64,000 nucleotides of DNA from Pseudomonas fluorescens. Its GTDB lineage: Bacteria > Pseudomonadota > Gammaproteobacteria > Pseudomonadales > Pseudomonadaceae. Both the position numbers and the translations under genes were made by a program. Position 1 is the first letter of the stretch; the number at the start of each line of letters is the position of its first letter. The notes beneath the pieces are model-generated. The model was not told the DNA's origin, made no database searches, and worked only from the letters and a program-made list of their open reading frames with translations. Location of the stretch: positions 682,001 through 746,000 of the forward strand of contig NZ_CP012831.1 of NCBI RefSeq assembly GCF_001307275.1, given 5' to 3'. Positions 60,404-64,000 of the stretch are shown one piece after another.

Positions 60404-61486
60404 ATGAGTTTAAAGATAAAGGGACTTGACGGTCTGCGGGGCATTTCGGTGCTACTTGTTATTATGTCCCACGCGGTCATCTAGCCTGTCATAGGGGTCA
60501 CGAACCCTGCCTTCCTGTCAGTTTTGAGTCCTCATGTAGGTGTCAGCACCTTCTTTGTTCTATCTGGCTTCCTGATAACCTTTTTGCTCATTAAAGAGAA
60601 AGAGACTACTGGAAGAGTCGACATCTTTTCCTTTATAAAACGACGTGCCCTACGTATATTCCCACTCTATTATCTGGCTATTTTCTTCCTGATAATCATG
60701 GATGTAACGGGAAAAGCCGGAATAACCAATTGCATTTATCCCTATGCATTGACATACACCATAAACTTCGCCCCCAAGGCGTGCGCGTTTTCTGCAATGT
60801 CACACTTCTGGTCTCTGTCCGTTGAAGAACATTTTTATTTGTTCTGGCCAATAGTTTTTGCTTTTGGCAAACGAACCGCGATCACGACGATTTCGCTGCT
60901 GGTCCTCGGCTGCCTTTGTTTCGGAACCAGTCTTTATGAACCTACAACGCTCTATTATTTGAGCCGGTGGACTTTTCCGGCAATGTTGCCGATTTTAGTC
61001 GGCTGCCTGGTTGCCTTTGTTTGCAAGATTGAAAAGGTCAAGAGCATCTTCACAAATACGGCCACATCGGGAATATTACTCATCTCGATTTTGGCTGGAC
61101 TCACTGCACCGGCCTTCATAAAAACGGAAGCTGCCTGGCTTGTCTCGGTAGGCGCCTTAGTTTTATATATCTATCACAATCAGGACTCTCTGCTGGTCAA
61201 GTTACTTGAGCTCAAACCTTTAGCAGCCGTTGGAGTCATCAGCTACGGTCTGTATGTATGGCAAGGCATTTTTACAGGTAACGGCCCTTATCGAACAGAA
61301 CATGTTTTTCCGCCCAGCGTGGACATCGGCTTATGGCTAACTTTTGTAGTCGCCCCATTAAGTTACATATTCTTTGAAAAACCGCTATTGAAGCTAAAGA
61401 AAAAATATTCCTGGCAAGAGAAAAAGTCAAAGGACGATGAAGCTTTCAGTCCGGAGAAATTAATTGTCGCGAGAAATCTGGATTAA
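60404..61486 (+). pseudogene. Acyltransferase 3 family protein, interrupted by an in-frame TAG
   Basis: The reading frame from ATG 60404 (SD GGGGAAAG) begins with the family signature LDGLRGISVLLVIMSHAVI, meets TAG at 60482-60484, then continues in the same frame to 61486 with intact family blocks (FFVLSGFLITFLL, RRALRIFPLYYLAIF, SHFWSLSVEEHFYLFWPI, YGLYVWQGIF). A fresh start at TTG 60524 would lack the first helix and the catalytic His (SHAVI). The gene is visibly AT-richer than its neighbours, as O-antigen modification genes often are. Sequencing error, readthrough or true pseudogene are all possible. Confidence 0.8.
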
Positions 61487-61500
61487 CAATTAGCTTAAGA

Positions 61501-61530
61501 TGCCTAGGGCCTGATCTCAGGCCCTAGGCA
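61501..61530. repeat. Perfect 30-bp palindrome between acyltransferase and wbpM
   Basis: TGCCTAGGGCCTGA and TCAGGCCCTAGGCA are perfect inverted arms separated by two bases. No T tract follows on either strand. It lies between convergent genes, so a terminator role is possible but not typical. Confidence 0.85.
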
Positions 61531-61541
61531 TACGCACTTCG

Positions 61542-63536
61542 TCAAGGCTCAAGCCGACGTTGTTGATAGATCCAGTCGACAATCTCCCCGTCAGGGGCGT
61601 ATCCACTGACCGTGTCCCGCAGCAACTGACGGACTCTCGAGTAGTCATCATGCTCGATGGCGGCCAGCAACTCAGCCAACCTCGCCTTAAGCACATCCCA
61701 TGGCAGATGATCTTCGTTGGCGCTCATGATCATCGGATGGGAGGTTGCGACAACGTTGTCGCCGATCAGCAACTCCTCGTAGAGCTTCTCGCCAGGACGC
61801 AACCCTGTGAACTCGATTGAAATATCGCCTTGAGGGTTTTTCTCCGAACGCACACTCAAGCCGGATAAGTGAATCATTTTTTCCGCCAGCTCGACAATCT
61901 TCACCGGCTCGCCCATATCCAGCACAAACACATCCCCACCCAGCCCCATAGAGCCCGCTTGAATGACCAGTTGAGCGGCCTCGGGGATCGTCATGAAATA
62001 ACGTGTGATCTTCGGATGGGTAACGGTTAATGGTCCACCTGATTTGATCTGTTTATGAAACAGTGGAATAACCGAACCGGATGACCCCAGTACATTACCG
62101 AAACGGACCATCGTAAAACGGGTTTTGTTGACGCGTGATACGTTGGCGTTGTCGCCAAACAGCACGGGCGCCAATTCACGGCTAAGGGCTTGCAAGGTCA
62201 GTTCGGCAAGGCGCTTGGTACTGCCCATCACATTCGTTGGACGTACGGCCTTATCCGTCGAAATCAATACAAAATTCGATACACCTGCCTGAAGTGCGGC
62301 TTGCGCAGTATTCAGCGTGCCGATCACATTGTTCAAAACGCCTTCGGCAATATTATGCTCCACCATCGGCACATGTTTATAAGCCGCTGCGTGATAGACC
62401 GTATCGACATTCCATGTCTTCATCACGTCCAGCAACTTGTCCTGATCCCGCACCGATCCGAGGATAGGTAATAATCGAACCGACAGTGACTCACGAGCAA
62501 TTCGAGGCTCCAGTTCGGACAAAATGCTATAGAGATTGAATTCGCTATGTTCGAATAACAGCAGCGTGGTCGGCTTGAGAGCAAGGATTTGCCGACAAAG
62601 TTCGGAGCCGATCGAACCACCCGCCCCTGTCACTAAAACCGACTGTCCCGCGACGCAATGCTCAAGCAAATCAGCCTGGGCAGGTACCGGATCACGCCCG
62701 AGGAGATCCGCGATATCGACTTCCTGGATGTCGTCGACTTTGACTCGGCCGCTGGCCAGGTCCATGAAGCCGGGGACGCTACGCACATGCAGCGGAAAAC
62801 CTTCAAGCAGCGTCAATATCTCTCGCCGGCGACCTCGCGAGGAGGACGGAACAGCAAGCAAAATCTCCTGCGCGCCGGTGGCATCAATCATTTTTTGAAT
62901 GTGTTTAGGTTGATAGACCTGCAACCCTGCAATGACTCTATCGGCGATGCTACTGTCATCGTCGATGAACGCGACCGGCCGCATCACTCGCCCCATGCGC
63001 AATGCAGCAACGAGTTGGTTACCGGCGGCCCCAGCACCATAAATAGCGACCTTGGGCAGGCCATCGTCACGACTGGTAAACGGCACATGCTGGGCTGCGG
63101 TAAACCAATCCCCGAGAAAATACTGCCGCATCACCAGACGCAGCCCGCCAATCATGATCAGGCTCAACCACCAGTAGTTAAAAATGATAGAGCGTGGCAC
63201 TACGGTCTTATGATTGCTGTACCAATACACCACAAGAGCCAGCAGCAAGGCCGAAAGGCTGACAGCCTTGCAAATGGTAATCAGCGCATCGTTGCCGAAA
63301 TAACGCATGACGGCGCGATACATGCCAAAACGGATGAAAATAGGGATGGCAATCAGTGGCGCGGAGGCAAAAAGCCAAAGATGCGTTTCGATCGGACTGG
63401 CCAAAGCCTCGACCCCCAGCCGCACGACGAACGCCAGCCATAAGGCGACCCAGACCAGAACGACATCAGTGGCCACCTGGATAGCTCGCTTGTGGCGTCT
63501 CGGCAGCCCCAGCAGGACGGTTCTCAATTTGTCCAT
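61542..63536 (-). CDS. wbpM: UDP-sugar 4,6-dehydratase WbpM (FlaA1/CapD family)
   Basis: A 664-aa membrane protein with four N-terminal helices (about 20-130), an NAD-binding domain of CoA-binding type (VAIYGAGAAGNQL) and a C-terminal SDR domain (VTGAGGSIGSELC). The active-site region STDKAVRPTNVMGSTKR has Met where most SDRs have Tyr, as in WbpM and PglF. It makes 4-keto-6-deoxy sugars for O-antigen. ATG 63536 aligns with the P. aeruginosa N-terminus; GTG 63551 is possible. Confidence 0.93.
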   Translation of the reverse strand: MDKLRTVLLGLPRRHKRAIQVATDVVLVWVALWLAFVVRLGVEALASPIETHLWLFASAPLIAIPIFIRFGMYRAVMRYFGNDALITICKAVSLSALLLALVVYWYSNHKTVVPRSIIFNYWWLSLIMIGGLRLVMRQYFLGDWFTAAQHVPFTSRDDGLPKVAIYGAGAAGNQLVAALRMGRVMRPVAFIDDDSSIADRVIAGLQVYQPKHIQKMIDATGAQEILLAVPSSSRGRRREILTLLEGFPLHVRSVPGFMDLASGRVKVDDIQEVDIADLLGRDPVPAQADLLEHCVAGQSVLVTGAGGSIGSELCRQILALKPTTLLLFEHSEFNLYSILSELEPRIARESLSVRLLPILGSVRDQDKLLDVMKTWNVDTVYHAAAYKHVPMVEHNIAEGVLNNVIGTLNTAQAALQAGVSNFVLISTDKAVRPTNVMGSTKRLAELTLQALSRELAPVLFGDNANVSRVNKTRFTMVRFGNVLGSSGSVIPLFHKQIKSGGPLTVTHPKITRYFMTIPEAAQLVIQAGSMGLGGDVFVLDMGEPVKIVELAEKMIHLSGLSVRSEKNPQGDISIEFTGLRPGEKLYEELLIGDNVVATSHPMIMSANEDHLPWDVLKARLAELLAAIEHDDYSRVRQLLRDTVSGYAPDGEIVDWIYQQRRLEP

Positions 63537-63650
63537 AAACCCTTCACGCACCTCGGCCAGCTCCTAAATCCAATCCATTTTCGATACACGCAGTTACATC
63601 TTCGTCCGTTGGACAATCGATAAACGAAAAACGCGAACCCTACAGCGAAA

Positions 63651-64000
63651 TCAGGCTTTCTCAAGCTCACCGGCGTGAAACCTGACCGCCAGCACGAGCA
63701 GTGGCACGTAAGCCAATATTAAAGCCAATGCTCCATCCATGTTCCACAACACGACACAAGCTGCCAAAGGCAGCAGCCAGAACAGATTGATTGCTGTCAC
63801 CACCAACGTAACCGGCAGGTGACGGCCATAATGACGGGAAGCGAATTGATAGGCATGACTGCGATGAGCCTCGTAGACCTTATCTCCACGTAGCAGGCGC
63901 CGTAACAATGTAAGGGTTGCATCGACAATAAAGACCCCCAGCAAAATCAGCCAGACCCACAGCAGCTTAGGTGAACTCCAAGCCGCCTGCAGCGACAGCA
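63651..64000 (-). CDS. Polyprenyl-phosphate glycosyltransferase C-terminus (WbpL/WecA, GT4/MraY family), partial
   Basis: The frame is open to the window edge, so the 5' part lies beyond 64000. About 116 C-terminal residues are visible. GVFIVDATLTLLRRLLRGDKVYEAHRSHAYQ contains the DATxTLxRR and HRSHxYQ motifs of WecA/WbpL, followed by two membrane helices. It would transfer the first sugar phosphate of an O-antigen unit. It is the gene before wbpM in Pseudomonas O-antigen loci. Confidence 0.88.
   Translation of the reverse strand, partial: LSLQAAWSSPKLLWVWLILLGVFIVDATLTLLRRLLRGDKVYEAHRSHAYQFASRHYGRHLPVTLVVTAINLFWLLPLAACVVLWNMDGALALILAYVPLLVLAVRFHAGELEKA

Noticed and set aside
60524..61486. 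Accepting TTG 60524 as a normal acyltransferase start
   Set aside because: It omits the first helix and catalytic His of the family, while the upstream in-frame sequence with its own SD contains them.

Overview
The window is chromosomal DNA from a Pseudomonas of the fluorescens group. It is GC-rich and carries a near-textbook OprI lipoprotein, an EF-P with Arg32 next to its rhamnosyltransferase EarP, a SagS-type hybrid kinase, an OspR/Gpx pair, a kdpFABC-DE locus and many fluorescens-type REP/REPIN palindromes. From memory, gene content and order resemble the P. aeruginosa blocks around PA2824-PA2858 and PA1749-PA1755; this was not checked by alignment. I see no prophage, CRISPR array, rRNA, tRNA, transposase or plasmid origin.

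Layout. 1-7 kb: HD-GYP phosphodiesterase, free-Met sulfoxide reductase, DUF815 ATPase and SagS-like hybrid kinase. 6.8-15 kb: ospR-gpx, msrB, alaA, htpX, tpm, an extradiol-type dioxygenase and DEAD-box helicase deaD. 15-24 kb: spermidine-synthase-like protein, class II DAHP synthase, YcaQ-type glycosylase, DUF1127/LysR pair, TauE exporter, ohrR-ohr-esterase, efp-earP. 25-31 kb: Gre-like factor, cysB, universal stress protein, 5'-nucleotidase, ketopantoate reductase-like protein, class I DAHP synthase, GNAT. 31.5-41 kb: oprI, L,D-transpeptidase, tesA/ybbA/ybbP, greB, doxX, mltF, tatD. 42-47.5 kb: chemoreceptor, Mpo1-like protein, thioesterase, CHAD protein, lipoprotein, patatin. 47.6-56 kb: kdpFABC and kdpDE on the minus strand. 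56-60 kb: ethanolamine permease, DUF2897, DUF1989, GntR, ComEA-like protein. 60.4-64 kb: edge of an O-antigen locus, with an acyltransferase interrupted by an in-frame TAG, wbpM, and the C-terminus of a WbpL/WecA-type transferase cut by the window end.

How the genes work together. Thiol and peroxide defence is over-represented: msrC-type, msrB, gpx with OspR, ohr with OhrR. Envelope maintenance is a second theme: OprI beside an L,D-transpeptidase that may anchor it, HtpX, MltF, TesA and YbbAP. Translation and transcription quality form a third: EarP/EF-P, DeaD, GreB and a Gre paralogue. Shikimate entry is encoded twice by non-homologous enzymes.

Nothing here is an obviously new multi-gene system. 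The most interesting points are small: a possible sRNA upstream of oprI, tandem operator-like repeats at ohr, a terminator-like hairpin in the msrB leader, REPs placed inside kdp, a REPIN framed by a 14-bp inverted repeat, and the amber-interrupted acyltransferase.
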